64,000 nucleotides of DNA, taken from the NCBI RefSeq assembly GCF_003614185.1, contig NZ_KZ987724.1, forward strand, positions 4,720,046-4,784,045, written 5' to 3'. Source of the stretch: Paenibacillus aceti. Lineage in GTDB: Bacteria; Bacillota; Bacilli; Paenibacillales; Paenibacillaceae. Shown in pieces: positions 8,375 to 17,810 of this stretch. Position numbers and translations under genes: made by a program. The stretch's first letter is position 1; every line of letters starts with the position of its first letter. Under the pieces are notes generated by a model. It was not told the DNA's origin. It searched no databases and worked only from the letters and a program-made list of their open reading frames with translations.

Positions 8375-8443
8375 TGCTGCAGCATGATCAGACTATGAAT
8401 GTAAGGCTGTATCTCAATTAAATGTCGGAGGGGATCAATTGAA

Positions 8444-10048
8444 ATGAAGCTCAAGAGGCTGACCATGTGGGTAGTTGTTCTGCTGCTCGTGTTCACGACA
8501 GCATGTTCATCTAGTAAGGGCCAAGGTGAAGCTCAAGGTGAGACAACGGACAAGAAGGAAGCTGCAGCGTCAGAGCCAGAGAAGACAGAGGAGAAATACA
8601 AGATTACGGGGGCGACCTATATTTTCGGTAATCCGCCTCCATCCGGTGGGCGTGGGCAGCAGATGCTTAACGAGAAGTTTAACGTCGATTATTTCGTAGA
8701 GAAGATTCCAAGCGAGAATTTCATCGAGAAGATCACGGCGATGGTGGCAGGTGGCAATATGCCCGATCAGATCAGCTTCCGTGCAGCGAATATCGAATTG
8801 TTCAATCGTTGGGCCAAGCAGCAAGCCTTTCTGCCTCTTGACGATTACATTCAGGAATTTGATTACTTGAAGGAGATTCCTGATGAGCTGTGGCTACCAT
8901 TTACGGTTGATGGGAAGATATACGGTATTCCAACATGGTCTCCGGTAGAGTCGCAATCCTTCATAGTGCGTAAAGACTGGCTGGATAAATTAGAGCTGTC
9001 TGTGCCGACCAGCTACGAGGAGCTTGAGCAAGTGGCCATCGCCTTTACGAAGAAGGATCCCGATGGCAATTCGAAGCATGACACCTACGGTTTAGCTATT
9101 GGTCAGGATATCAATCCTTCCTATGCGATGGGTCCCTATTGGCAGAACGACACCTGGTATCACAAGAATGCGGAGGGGAATTTCATTCCGGGCATGATCT
9201 CGGAGGGACGTAAGGAGCTGATCCAATTCTTCGCTGATCTGCATAAGGAGAAGGCTCTGACCAGTGATTTTGCGGTAGTCAATTGGGCGGATACGAATAA
9301 TGAATTCTATTCCAGCAAAGCGGGGATCTTTCTAATCGCTGTGCGCGGAATGTCCCAGGATTATATGGATGCGTTGCAGAAAATTGACCCATCTGCGGAA
9401 TTTGTCGTGCTTGAGCCGTTTGCCGCACCGGATGGCTCAAAGGGCTTTACCGCAGGCTCGGGATACTCCAGATTCCTGACGTTAAATGCCAAGCTGGCTG
9501 ACAGCCCGGATAAGGTGCGCAAAATGCTAGAGATCCATGGCTTCTCACGCCAATATTATCCGGCTTCTACCACGACCTCAGCCAATGAAGACTTCGATTG
9601 GTACTACGGCAATGAAGGGGTCGGCTATAAGCTGGACGAGAACAATATCCGCGTGCCTCTTACTGAGCCGGGTAGCGGTACCGAGCCTTTTCTGTACTTT
9701 ATAGATAGCACAGCCTGGGTAGGTGCCGAGGATGATGCCGAATTCCCGCTTGCTTATACGAATGAGAAATTGCGAGAGGCTACACAGCAATTAGTAGATA
9801 TTAATAAGTCATATAAGCTGTATTATCCACCGAGCGTAGGCATTATTTCCGCTGCGGAGACGGAGCACGGCGCAGAGCTGAACACTTACCTGATCAATGA
9901 GCAGACCAAGATGATTACGGGCAATCGGCCGATTTCCGAGTGGGATGATATGGTTCAAGAGTATTTGAAGCGCGGCGGCTCGAAGATTATAGAAGAATAC
10001 AACGCGGTCATTAAGGGGCGCGGGTATACCGAGCATATCTGGAAATAG
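8444..10048 (+). CDS. Extracellular solute-binding lipoprotein (LipO-like) of the sugar ABC importer
   Basis: The 534-residue family 1 solute-binding protein has an N-terminal lipoprotein signal peptide with lipobox FTTAC (Cys near residue 21), then a Ser/Gln/Glu-rich tether. Its long length is typical of LplA/LipO proteins that bind oligosaccharides or uronate-containing sugars. It captures the substrate outside the membrane for the permeases at 6545 and 7496. GGAGGGG lies upstream of the ATG. A strong hairpin at 10062-10096 follows the stop and may raise the level of this transcript segment relative to the enzymes downstream. The ligand cannot be read from the sequence. Confidence 0.9.
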   Translation: MKLKRLTMWVVVLLLVFTTACSSSKGQGEAQGETTDKKEAAASEPEKTEEKYKITGATYIFGNPPPSGGRGQQMLNEKFNVDYFVEKIPSENFIEKITAMVAGGNMPDQISFRAANIELFNRWAKQQAFLPLDDYIQEFDYLKEIPDELWLPFTVDGKIYGIPTWSPVESQSFIVRKDWLDKLELSVPTSYEELEQVAIAFTKKDPDGNSKHDTYGLAIGQDINPSYAMGPYWQNDTWYHKNAEGNFIPGMISEGRKELIQFFADLHKEKALTSDFAVVNWADTNNEFYSSKAGIFLIAVRGMSQDYMDALQKIDPSAEFVVLEPFAAPDGSKGFTAGSGYSRFLTLNAKLADSPDKVRKMLEIHGFSRQYYPASTTTSANEDFDWYYGNEGVGYKLDENNIRVPLTEPGSGTEPFLYFIDSTAWVGAEDDAEFPLAYTNEKLREATQQLVDINKSYKLYYPPSVGIISAAETEHGAELNTYLINEQTKMITGNRPISEWDDMVQEYLKRGGSKIIEEYNAVIKGRGYTEHIWK

Positions 10049-10061
10049 AGTGTTGTTAAGG

Positions 10062-10096
10062 GAATATGCTGAAGCCTGAGGCATTTCAGCATATTC
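10062..10096 (+). promoter_or_regulatory. Intra-operon stem-loop after the binding-protein gene
   Basis: GAATATGCTGAA-GCC-tga-GGC-a-TTTCAGCATATTC forms a stem of about 15 pairs without a following T-run. The lack of a T-tract and the downstream cotranscribed genes suggest an mRNA-stabilising or partial-termination element rather than a true terminator. Confidence 0.6.
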
Positions 10097-10124
10097 TCAT
10101 CATTCGATAAAGGTTGTGAAAGCG

Positions 10125-11843
10125 ATGGGATTGGCACGAATAGGAATATGGCTGGATCAAGGAGCCCTGGAGCACAGACATCGATACGGGGTGAATGTTT
10201 TTCAGGCCTATATCTTGGAGATTATGGATCATTTAGGCTTCTCATTTACGACGATAGACCATGCTGCACAGATCCGCCGTGAGACGGTGGATGTAGTCAT
10301 TATTGCATTAGCCAGCGAACAGCGAGCGGACCATGAGGTGTTATGGAATTTCATGCTGGAAGGTGGGAGCGTCATCTCCTTCGCTGGACTAACCGCATTA
10401 TCCGCTCGATTGGGATGCTCGCCAATGCGGGAGATTCCAGTCGCTTATGCGGATATAACAGTGGACTGGTATAGAGATGTCCGACTGCGCGGATTTGATT
10501 ATCGCCCTTGGGCGCGGGATGTTCAGCGATCTGCGGATACGAATGCGGTAAGCATGGGCTATGGGTCAATCCATCAGGGGAGACCCGACGGGGAAGCCTG
10601 CGGAGATGTCATCCAGAGCTTCTGCATCGGTAAGGGGCGATTGGAGCGCTGGGCCCTGGATATTCCGGCGACCATCGTGCGATTACAGCAGGGGAAGCGG
10701 CCGGTTGTAACGGATGGGCTGCCAGCACCCGACGGAACCGGGTCCGTTGATGATTGGATTCTGAAGGCAGATGATGATATGCAGCAGGATTGGGAATATG
10801 ATCGGTTGACTACGGAGACCGGGATGAAGTATTTTGCGTACCCATATGCGGACTTATGGAAGCAGGCTTTTGCCGGACATTTATTACATGTCGCTACGGA
10901 GCAGGGACTGATCCTGCCCTTCATTGACTATTGGCCGGATGGTGTAGAGCAGGTCGCCATGATCTCCCATGATAGCGATCATAACATAGATGAGTCAGCG
11001 GAGCTCACCCTGGAGCTGCTTCAAGAGCATGATGTGCAGAGTACATGGTGTATGATCGAGCCAGGATATTCCCCGCATCTATATGAACGGATTAAGAATA
11101 ATGGCCATGAATTAGCTCTGCATTACAATGCACTGCCACTGGATAACGGTGCCTGGGAGCAGGCTGAATTTATCCGGCAGCATGAATGGTTCAAATCAAT
11201 AACAGGCTTCTCCCATGCGATTTCCAATAAGAATCACTATACCCGGTTTGAAGGGTGGGGAGAATTATTCGATTGGTGCGAAGAGCAGCGGATCGAATCG
11301 GATCAGTCCAGAGGGCCGAGCAAGAAGGGGAATGTAGGCTTCACGTTCGGAACCTGTCATCCTTATTTCCCAATCGCTTGGTCAGATCAGAAGAATCGGA
11401 TTTACAATGTGCTGGAGATCCCCTTTTTAACGCAGGATTTGAATCATGATGCACTGGCGGACAGCAGCGTGATCCAGCCATTCCTGGACGGTGTAGCTAG
11501 GGTGCGCGGGGTAGCCCATTTCCTATTCCATCAGGTACATATTTTGAAGCAATTGCCTGTGCGAGAGGCGCTTTCCAAGGTCATTATCGAGGCGAAGCAG
11601 CGGGGCTTTGTCTTTTGGACGGGGAAGCAGATTAATGATTGGGTACGAGCCAGACGACAAATCTCCATTCTTGGAATCCGCGCGGATGGTGCTGTTGAAT
11701 TCAGTCATCCAGATTCGGCCCATCAGGCTGTAGTCTGGGTTCCGCTGCAGGCGAAGGAGCAGGTAGAATCCGGGCATGTGCAAGTGAAGTATGGGATTCG
11801 CTGTAAGAAGCAAGTATTGACTAGTATAAAAGAGGTGAACTGA
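10125..11843 (+). CDS. NodB/polysaccharide-deacetylase-like protein with N-terminal glutamine-amidotransferase-like domain
   Basis: The protein has about 572 residues. Residues 1-200 have the alternating strand pattern of a class I amidotransferase-like flavodoxin fold ([21 protein letters not shown]) without an obvious catalytic triad. Residues about 275-500 carry deacetylase-like motifs: SHDSDHN at 281-287 (the Asp-Asp metal motif) and GHELALHYN at 327-335 (the HxxxH-type motif). There is no signal peptide, so it acts in the cytoplasm on an imported compound. Possible activity is N- or O-deacetylation of a sugar or sugar-like acid. The start may be ATG 10125 or GTG 10116. Only one base separates it from the next gene. 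Confidence 0.7.
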   Translation: MGLARIGIWLDQGALEHRHRYGVNVFQAYILEIMDHLGFSFTTIDHAAQIRRETVDVVIIALASEQRADHEVLWNFMLEGGSVISFAGLTALSARLGCSPMREIPVAYADITVDWYRDVRLRGFDYRPWARDVQRSADTNAVSMGYGSIHQGRPDGEACGDVIQSFCIGKGRLERWALDIPATIVRLQQGKRPVVTDGLPAPDGTGSVDDWILKADDDMQQDWEYDRLTTETGMKYFAYPYADLWKQAFAGHLLHVATEQGLILPFIDYWPDGVEQVAMISHDSDHNIDESAELTLELLQEHDVQSTWCMIEPGYSPHLYERIKNNGHELALHYNALPLDNGAWEQAEFIRQHEWFKSITGFSHAISNKNHYTRFEGWGELFDWCEEQRIESDQSRGPSKKGNVGFTFGTCHPYFPIAWSDQKNRIYNVLEIPFLTQDLNHDALADSSVIQPFLDGVARVRGVAHFLFHQVHILKQLPVREALSKVIIEAKQRGFVFWTGKQINDWVRARRQISILGIRADGAVEFSHPDSAHQAVVWVPLQAKEQVESGHVQVKYGIRCKKQVLTSIKEVN

Positions 11844-11844
11844 A

Positions 11845-13083
11845 TTGACCCATACCAATAAACTGGCGATACATGGCGGGGAGAAGGCGAAGCAGACCCC
11901 GTTCGGAACAGGCAAGAGATTCGGACTTGAGGAAGCGAGAGAGCTGTTAGAGGCGTTGGAGCAGAATACACTATTCTATCATTTTGGAAATAAGGTCAAA
12001 CGCTTTATTGCTGATTTTAATGAAATGTATGGAGTCCCTTACAGCGTTGCTACTTCCTCAGGGACGGCTGCGATCCATGTCGCCTTGGGAGCAGCGGGTG
12101 TTACGGTAGGTGACGAGGTGATCACTAGTCCGATTACTGATCAGGGAACAATGATTGGGATCTTGTATCAGAATGCGATTCCTGTTTTCGCCGATTTGGA
12201 CCCGTATACCTACAATTTGAACCCGGCATCGATTGAAGCTCGGATTACCCCGAGGACGAAGGCGATACTGGTGGTTCACTTGGCAGGTAACGCATGCGAT
12301 ATGGACCCGATAATGGAGATCGCGAGAAAATATAATATCAAAGTGATCGAGGACTGTGCCCAGGCCTATCTGACGGAATACAAGGGGCGGCTCGCTGGCA
12401 CGATGGGGGATTATGGCTGCTTTAGCACTAATGATTTCAAGCATATTTCAACAGGTGACGGCGGGATTGTGACTGTAAATTCCGGGGACGAGGAGGATTA
12501 TCGCCGAACTCATGCCTTTGCGGACAAGAACTATAAACGAATCGGAGAAAGCCTGGATCGCAATCCGAGTAGCCTTGCTCCGAACTATAGAATGAGTGAA
12601 CTGCAGGGGGCAGTGGGGATTGGTCAGTTAAAAAGGCTGGAATGGCTCTGCGGCAGAAGAGCGGAATTAGGCAGCGCCTTAACCGAAGGGCTGAAGGATC
12701 TGCCACAATTGACCACGATGCAGGTTCTGCCGGATAGCCGCTGTACCTACTGGTTCTATATGTTCCGATTGGTCGAGGACAAACTGAATTGTACTAGAGA
12801 GGAATTCGGCGCAGCGCTTGAAGCGGAGGGCATTAAGAACCGGTTAGGTTATATTCCATCTGTAGTGTACATGCAGCCTATGTTTCAGAATAAACAGGCC
12901 TATCTGAATAGCCAGTTCCCATTTGACTTGACCGGCACGGATTATAAGCAGGGCGACTGTCCTGTATCTGAGGAGATCCTGCGGACGGCTATTCAAGTGC
13001 CGCTCAATGAGTTCTATACCGATCAGGATTTGCAGGAAATGATAGAGGCGATACGGAAAGTCACTTTGTATTATGCCAAATAG
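11845..13083 (+). CDS. DegT/DnrJ/EryC1/StrS-family PLP-dependent aminotransferase
   Basis: The 412-residue cytoplasmic enzyme belongs to the sugar/cyclitol aminotransferase family. The phosphate-cup segment is SSGTAAIHVAL (71-81), the cofactor Asp is in VIEDCAQA (Asp170), and the Schiff-base Lys is Lys199 in STNDFKHISTGDGG. The N-terminus KLAIHGGEKAKQTPF resembles the AHBA-synthase / scyllo-inosose aminotransferase branch rather than ArnB. Known members move an amino group between glutamate or glutamine and a keto-sugar or inosose. In this catabolic operon it may run towards deamination. It starts with TTG, with AGAGGTG seven bases upstream, directly after the deacetylase-like gene. Confidence 0.88.
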   Translation: MTHTNKLAIHGGEKAKQTPFGTGKRFGLEEARELLEALEQNTLFYHFGNKVKRFIADFNEMYGVPYSVATSSGTAAIHVALGAAGVTVGDEVITSPITDQGTMIGILYQNAIPVFADLDPYTYNLNPASIEARITPRTKAILVVHLAGNACDMDPIMEIARKYNIKVIEDCAQAYLTEYKGRLAGTMGDYGCFSTNDFKHISTGDGGIVTVNSGDEEDYRRTHAFADKNYKRIGESLDRNPSSLAPNYRMSELQGAVGIGQLKRLEWLCGRRAELGSALTEGLKDLPQLTTMQVLPDSRCTYWFYMFRLVEDKLNCTREEFGAALEAEGIKNRLGYIPSVVYMQPMFQNKQAYLNSQFPFDLTGTDYKQGDCPVSEEILRTAIQVPLNEFYTDQDLQEMIEAIRKVTLYYAK

Positions 13084-13109
13084 CGAAGTGTTAGAGGTGA
13101 ATCCGCAAA

Positions 13110-14972
13110 ATGAGTATAACTAAGCTGGGGATACCGGTAGATGCAGCGGAATCCAGAACGGCAGCAGTATGTATAAATGAGACTGGCGATAGCCGAGTGG
13201 TCATTGCAGCCAAGGGCTTCCTGCTCGTCGTAGATATAGAGTCGGGGGAGTGTGCGCAGTTACTCTTTCCCGATGGCAATACCGAGTATCCGTACGATTG
13301 CTTTGCAAGCAGCAACGGAATGTTCTATGTTGGCGCGGGGAATAGGTTCTATGCATTAGATCCGTACCAACTCATCTATGTGGCTGTGCTCCAGATCAGC
13401 CAGCATCGAGATGAATTATGCGGCTTTAGCTATGCGGAGAATTTGCAGGGGCATATCTATGTCGCTTCATATCCAGCGTGTCGCTTGTATCGCTATCGTC
13501 CAGAGGAACAGGATATCACCTGCTATGGGAGCATGGATTCTGAGCAGAAATACCCCTCTTATATGGCAGTGGATGCTTATGATTGGGTGTACCTGGGAAT
13601 AGGAACAGCTAGGAAAAATATTGTTGCTTATCATCCCCAGCGCAGTGAACGTCGAACCTTGCTCCATGAGGAATTAAGAGGTATCGGTATGGGGCAGGTC
13701 ATGCAGGGGGAGGATCATCAGGTATACGCGCTTCTAGGAGAGCATTGGGCAAAAGTTGAACAGGGAGTGGTTATCGAGCGGTTAACGGATAACCAGCTCC
13801 CTGCCTCACTTTACAAGGGAACCAGCTTCGACAAATTTCATCGTCAACTGCAAGGAAAATGGCGGCTCCTCAGCCATAGCCTGTCGAATCGCGAGCTGCT
13901 TCTGAAGCATATAGATTCAGAGCAGGTGAAGGTCATTCGGCTCACCTATAAATCCGAAGGAGCTGCGCTGTCTACACTGATTTCTGGGCCGGATTCATGT
14001 ATATATGGAACGTCGATGCATCCTTTGCATTTCTATAGCTATGATCCACATGCGCGTGGGAAGGGGGAAGGACAGAACAGGCTTATCAATTGGGGACCCC
14101 ATGTCATTCAGCATGGCTTCGGTGGGAACATAGCCGCTTATACCGTGCAAGGGAATCTACTGATTGGGGCGGCTTACCCTGAAGGGCGACTCCATCTGTA
14201 TGATGTAACAAGGCCGATTCAGACCGACAAGGCATCGTTGCTAGCGAATCCGAATGGCCAGCCGTCGATACGTAATCCTCTTTGTGTAAGCTCTCATCCT
14301 GAGATTTTTCGCCCCAGATGTGTGGTTGCATTGCGGGATCAGGAGCATGTCGTATATGGCGGTTTCCCTGGCTATGGCATGGTGGGTGGGGCTCTATGTA
14401 TCTATCATCTGCGATCGGGTAAGGAGTGGCTCATTCCAAATTCGGCGTTGATCGAGGGACAGAGTACGGTCTCATTGGTAGAGGCGATCACGGACAGTGT
14501 GCTCATCGGCGGAACCAGCATTGAGACCCCTGGAGGCGCAGAGCCGAAGGCACATTCTGCCTGTATTTACACCTTGGACTTGGAGAAGAGGAGCGTTATG
14601 CAGTGCTGGATGCTGCGCGAGGATATTCGGGAATATACTTTGCTGTTGGTAGCACCCAACGGCTGGATTCATACGATAACCTCCTGCTCTAAGTACCTGG
14701 TATGGGACCCGGGCTGTGAGGGGGTTATACATGAGGTCGATTTGTCATCCTGGGGCAAAGTATTGCATAGCGGCTGGTTGCTATCTGTAGAGGAGGAGTG
14801 CATCTATGGAGTGATGGGTTACGCTATATTTCGAATCCCCCTGGATAGCCTGCAGCCCGAGCGGCTTTTCATTCCAGAGAGGGAGATTACTGCCGGATTA
14901 GCCAAGGTAGATAATGAGCTTTATTTCGCGATGTCGGCAGTGCTATGCAGCTACTCAATGAAGGAGGGGTGA
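13110..14972 (+). CDS. Cytoplasmic beta-propeller protein of unknown function
   Basis: The 620-residue protein has no signal peptide. It contains repeated strand patterns of the type YPSYMAVDAYDWVYLGIG and VVYGGFPGYGMVGGALCIY, typical of six- to eight-bladed propellers (quinoprotein/NHL/SMP-30-like). I recognise no catalytic residues. The family is commonly found beside LplABC-type transporters in Paenibacillus-like genomes, but I know no defined activity. AGAGGTG ten bases upstream supports the ATG. By position it belongs to the same pathway as the deacetylase-like and aminotransferase enzymes; it could be a lactonase, epimerase or lyase, or a scaffold. Confidence 0.65.
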   Translation: MSITKLGIPVDAAESRTAAVCINETGDSRVVIAAKGFLLVVDIESGECAQLLFPDGNTEYPYDCFASSNGMFYVGAGNRFYALDPYQLIYVAVLQISQHRDELCGFSYAENLQGHIYVASYPACRLYRYRPEEQDITCYGSMDSEQKYPSYMAVDAYDWVYLGIGTARKNIVAYHPQRSERRTLLHEELRGIGMGQVMQGEDHQVYALLGEHWAKVEQGVVIERLTDNQLPASLYKGTSFDKFHRQLQGKWRLLSHSLSNRELLLKHIDSEQVKVIRLTYKSEGAALSTLISGPDSCIYGTSMHPLHFYSYDPHARGKGEGQNRLINWGPHVIQHGFGGNIAAYTVQGNLLIGAAYPEGRLHLYDVTRPIQTDKASLLANPNGQPSIRNPLCVSSHPEIFRPRCVVALRDQEHVVYGGFPGYGMVGGALCIYHLRSGKEWLIPNSALIEGQSTVSLVEAITDSVLIGGTSIETPGGAEPKAHSACIYTLDLEKRSVMQCWMLREDIREYTLLLVAPNGWIHTITSCSKYLVWDPGCEGVIHEVDLSSWGKVLHSGWLLSVEEECIYGVMGYAIFRIPLDSLQPERLFIPEREITAGLAKVDNELYFAMSAVLCSYSMKEG

Positions 14973-14979
14973 CGGGGGC

Positions 14980-16017
14980 ATGGGATATCGCTTATCAGCA
15001 TTGTCGAAGGAAGGGTTTCCGAATCTATTAGATGGAGTTAATCACATGAATGATTGGGCGAAAAAAAGAGAGAACATTGCGCAAACATGGCAGCGCTGGA
15101 TCGGCTGGATGCCTGAATCTGTCCCGACGGACTATACGATATATTCCGAGCAGCCGCAGTCGGATCATATCCGCATTCACCTCTCTTACAAGACGGGCTT
15201 CGGCGATCATGTATATGCTTATTTGCTGATCCCTGGCAAGGAGAGGAATCCCCGAGATCCATACCCGGCGATGCTGGCGCTGCATCCGACCGATGCCAAA
15301 GGCAAGGCGGATGTTGCGACGGAAGAGGGACGGGAGAATCGCAGATATGCGCTGGAGCTTGTCTCAAGGGGATATGTCGTACTGGCGCCGGATACCATTA
15401 CGGCAGGCGAGCGTATCTATGAAGGGGCGGAGGCATTTCAGACCGCTCCCTTCTACCGTGAATTCCCCCATTCGACAGTGATCGGGAAGATGATTCATGA
15501 TCATCAGCAGGGGATTGAGCTTTTATTAACCCTGCCCTATGTAGACCCGGCACGGATCGGTGCAATCGGGCATTCATTAGGTGCTTATAATGCTTACTTC
15601 CTAGCTGCGGTAGATCCGCGGATCAGAGCTGTTATTTCCAGCTGTGGTCTATGCCCCTTTACGGACGACCCGACCCCGGAGCGATGGGGACAGCGTGACT
15701 GGTTCTCACATATGCCCAAGCTTACGGAGGCCATTCTTGCGGACGAAGTTCCGTTTGAGTTCCACGAGATTATGGCCCTGATGGCACCAAGACCTTTATT
15801 CAACTGGTTCACCCAGAACGATCCGATCTTTCCAAATTGGCAAGCCGCAGCCCTTGCCTCTAGCAATCTCGACGCGCTGTACCGATGGTTAGGTCATGAT
15901 AGCAGCTATATTTCTTTGCTGGGAAATGGGGGACACGACTTCCCTCCAGGCATCAGAGAGGAGAGCTATGAATTTGTCGATCGTTGGCTTAGAAACAGTG
16001 GATCGTTTATAATATAG
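14980..16017 (+). CDS. Alpha/beta hydrolase, acetyl-xylan-esterase / dienelactone-hydrolase-like
   Basis: The 345-residue enzyme has the nucleophile elbow GHSLG (Ser199), the acid in a segment after MAPRPLF, and the His in GNGGHDFPPG near residue 321. Family members remove acetyl or other acyl esters from sugars or cleave small esters. There is no signal peptide, so it acts inside the cell on an imported substrate. AAGGAGGGG upstream fixes the start, eight bases after the propeller gene stop. With the NodB-like protein it gives the operon two possible deacylation steps. Confidence 0.82.
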   Translation: MGYRLSALSKEGFPNLLDGVNHMNDWAKKRENIAQTWQRWIGWMPESVPTDYTIYSEQPQSDHIRIHLSYKTGFGDHVYAYLLIPGKERNPRDPYPAMLALHPTDAKGKADVATEEGRENRRYALELVSRGYVVLAPDTITAGERIYEGAEAFQTAPFYREFPHSTVIGKMIHDHQQGIELLLTLPYVDPARIGAIGHSLGAYNAYFLAAVDPRIRAVISSCGLCPFTDDPTPERWGQRDWFSHMPKLTEAILADEVPFEFHEIMALMAPRPLFNWFTQNDPIFPNWQAAALASSNLDALYRWLGHDSSYISLLGNGGHDFPPGIREESYEFVDRWLRNSGSFII

Positions 16018-16050
16018 AAAATAATTGCAATAAATAGGAGCGGATTGTTT

Positions 16051-17508
16051 GTGTTAAGTCGAAAAAATGATTTCTTAATACGTTATCAAACTTTAAGAGA
16101 CGATCTGCGCGGAGAAATATTAAGCGGTAGGATTAAACCAAATGAATATATACTGCCTGAGAATACACTGAGTCAGAAATATAATCTTAGCCGGGTATCC
16201 GTTCGTAAAGTGTTGGCGGAGCTTGTCGAGGAAGGACTTATAGAGAAAATTACGGGAAAAGGGAACCGGGTTACCATCCCCAAGGACGGCCTGGCTAGAG
16301 AGAAGATCAAGCTCGCCTGGTTCTCTTCCTCTTATGAGTTAAATATCGTCGAGGAGATTGTGAAGAGGTATAATCAGTCCCAGCCGTTCGCTGAGGCCGA
16401 GCTGACTATTATTCCAGAGTCCAGCTATATGGAGAGCATTGTGCAACTGATCGAAAGCGAAGACGGCCCGGATGTGTTCATGGTATCCGACAGCCAGTTC
16501 AGGCAATTGTTAGATATGGGCAAGCCTCATCTGCTGCATCCGTACTTATCGGATAAGATGAACCCGCAGGAGGATAGCTATCCGAAGCTGTATGAATTGT
16601 TCGAGTATGAGGGAAAGTCAATCATCACTCCGTTTTTATTTTCGCCTGTTGTGGTTTGTTATAATCAGCGGCTATTTGAGCAGGCCGGTATCCGTGGACA
16701 GGACCCTATTCACAATTGGACAGCACTTATAGATACGGCCAAGTCCTGCACGAAGGATACCGATGAGGATGGCCGGATCGATCATTATGGATTTTGCTTC
16801 TCCTCCTCTCCTCATAGATGGCCTGTATTCATGCTTCAGAATGAAGGCATGCTGGTTTCCGATAATAATGAATGTGTCCTAGACCATCCCAATACGATAG
16901 AGGCATTGCAATTTTGTCTGGATTTAATGTATAAGGAGCAGGTTTCCCCAATTTATTCCCATGGCAGTGAGTATATGGCTGAGTCCTTATTTATGAAGGA
17001 ACGTGTGGCTATGATTCTCAGTACGTATTACTTCATGAATGAATTCAGAGGGAGTACGATGCAATGGAATGTGTGCCCGGTTCCCGCGCAGAAATCGGAA
17101 GGGACGTTGCTGCTGGGCGGCGGACTGGGGATCAATAAGAATAGTCGGCGTTTGAAGCTGACCGAGAGTTTTGTGGACTACATGGTTGGGACTGAAGCCC
17201 AAACATTATTGAAGAAGATGGGCTGCACGATCCCGGCACTGAAAAGTGTGGCAGAAGACGACACCTTGCTTGATCCGGCAATTCACCCTGAGAACTACAA
17301 CGTGTTTCAAGAGATTATGCCGTATGCCAAGACGCTTCTTGAACTGAAGCTGAGCACGAGTGAGTTCGATCTACTGAGAGATGAAATGCAGCTGATGTGG
17401 ATGAACATTGAGAGCCCGAGCGAGGCTTGCGTGCGAATTGTGCAGCTTATTAATGATCAGCGCGCTCAAGCTGCTGCCTCTGCCAAGTCCGTGGTTGAAG
17501 AATCATAA
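16051..17508 (+). CDS. GntR-family regulator fused to a cytoplasmic solute-binding-protein domain
   Basis: The protein has about 485 residues. The N-terminal 75 residues form a GntR winged helix (YNLSRVSVRKVLAELVEEGL then the wing EKITGKGNRVTI). Residues about 85-470 are a family 1 extracellular solute-binding fold (DVFMVSDSQFRQLLDMG, TDEDGRIDHYGF, LLLGGGLGINKNS), but without signal peptide or lipobox. The usual GntR effector domain is thus replaced by a transporter-type ligand pocket. It probably senses the imported sugar and controls the operon starting at 6545, possibly through the site at 6505-6520. Start options are GTG 16051 (used here) or TTG 16045, both after AGGAG. Confidence 0.88.
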   Translation: MLSRKNDFLIRYQTLRDDLRGEILSGRIKPNEYILPENTLSQKYNLSRVSVRKVLAELVEEGLIEKITGKGNRVTIPKDGLAREKIKLAWFSSSYELNIVEEIVKRYNQSQPFAEAELTIIPESSYMESIVQLIESEDGPDVFMVSDSQFRQLLDMGKPHLLHPYLSDKMNPQEDSYPKLYELFEYEGKSIITPFLFSPVVVCYNQRLFEQAGIRGQDPIHNWTALIDTAKSCTKDTDEDGRIDHYGFCFSSSPHRWPVFMLQNEGMLVSDNNECVLDHPNTIEALQFCLDLMYKEQVSPIYSHGSEYMAESLFMKERVAMILSTYYFMNEFRGSTMQWNVCPVPAQKSEGTLLLGGGLGINKNSRRLKLTESFVDYMVGTEAQTLLKKMGCTIPALKSVAEDDTLLDPAIHPENYNVFQEIMPYAKTLLELKLSTSEFDLLRDEMQLMWMNIESPSEACVRIVQLINDQRAQAAASAKSVVEES

Positions 17509-17513
17509 TAGTC

Positions 17514-17575
17514 TAAATGAAAATACAGAACGCTATTTTCTCCCCAATATGGCTCCCCCGTTTCGTTAGAGTATC
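17514..17575. repeat. Family B intergenic repeat, two units
   Basis: Two inverted units matching TAACGAAAC-N5-ATCGCTATTT are present: gaaaatacagaacgctattt followed by the reverse unit ending gtttcgttagag. They relate to arrays at 58098-58235 and 60252-60445. They abut the family A array that begins at 17611. Confidence 0.6.
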
Positions 17576-17610
17576 GTTCGAGCTCGTTGGGTGGGGGAGG
17601 TTTCGCCAAA

Positions 17611-17791
17611 GCCTGCAAATATGCAGGAATTTCGCTCAAATTCCCCTCTGGACGGATAAATTCCTGCGAAAAGGCAGGTGTTTTCCACGCCTAGGCCCGT
17701 TTCCGGAGAAAAAGAAGAGAAAGCCTGCATATTTGCAGGCTTTCTCTCGTAACAGGCGCTTTCAGGCTCAAAAACCTGCATATCTGCAGTT
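17611..17791. repeat. Family A intergenic palindrome array, copy 1 (CCTGCAnnnnTGCAGG), four units
   Basis: Units lie at 17611-17628 (gcctgcaaatatgcagga), 17661-17679, 17722-17741 and 17773-17790, with spacers of roughly 30-45 bases. The array lies between the convergent ends of the GntR-fusion gene and the carbamate kinase gene. Related four-unit arrays are at 33812-33998 and 48320-48510. Some units are followed by T-runs and could terminate transcription. Confidence 0.75.
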
Positions 17792-17810
17792 TTCGTTGTT
17801 ACACTTACAC

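Noticed and set aside
17611-17791. Regularly spaced repeats that might be a CRISPR array
   Set aside because: Only four units, in changing orientation and with sequence drift; spacers are partly alike between loci and no cas gene is present.
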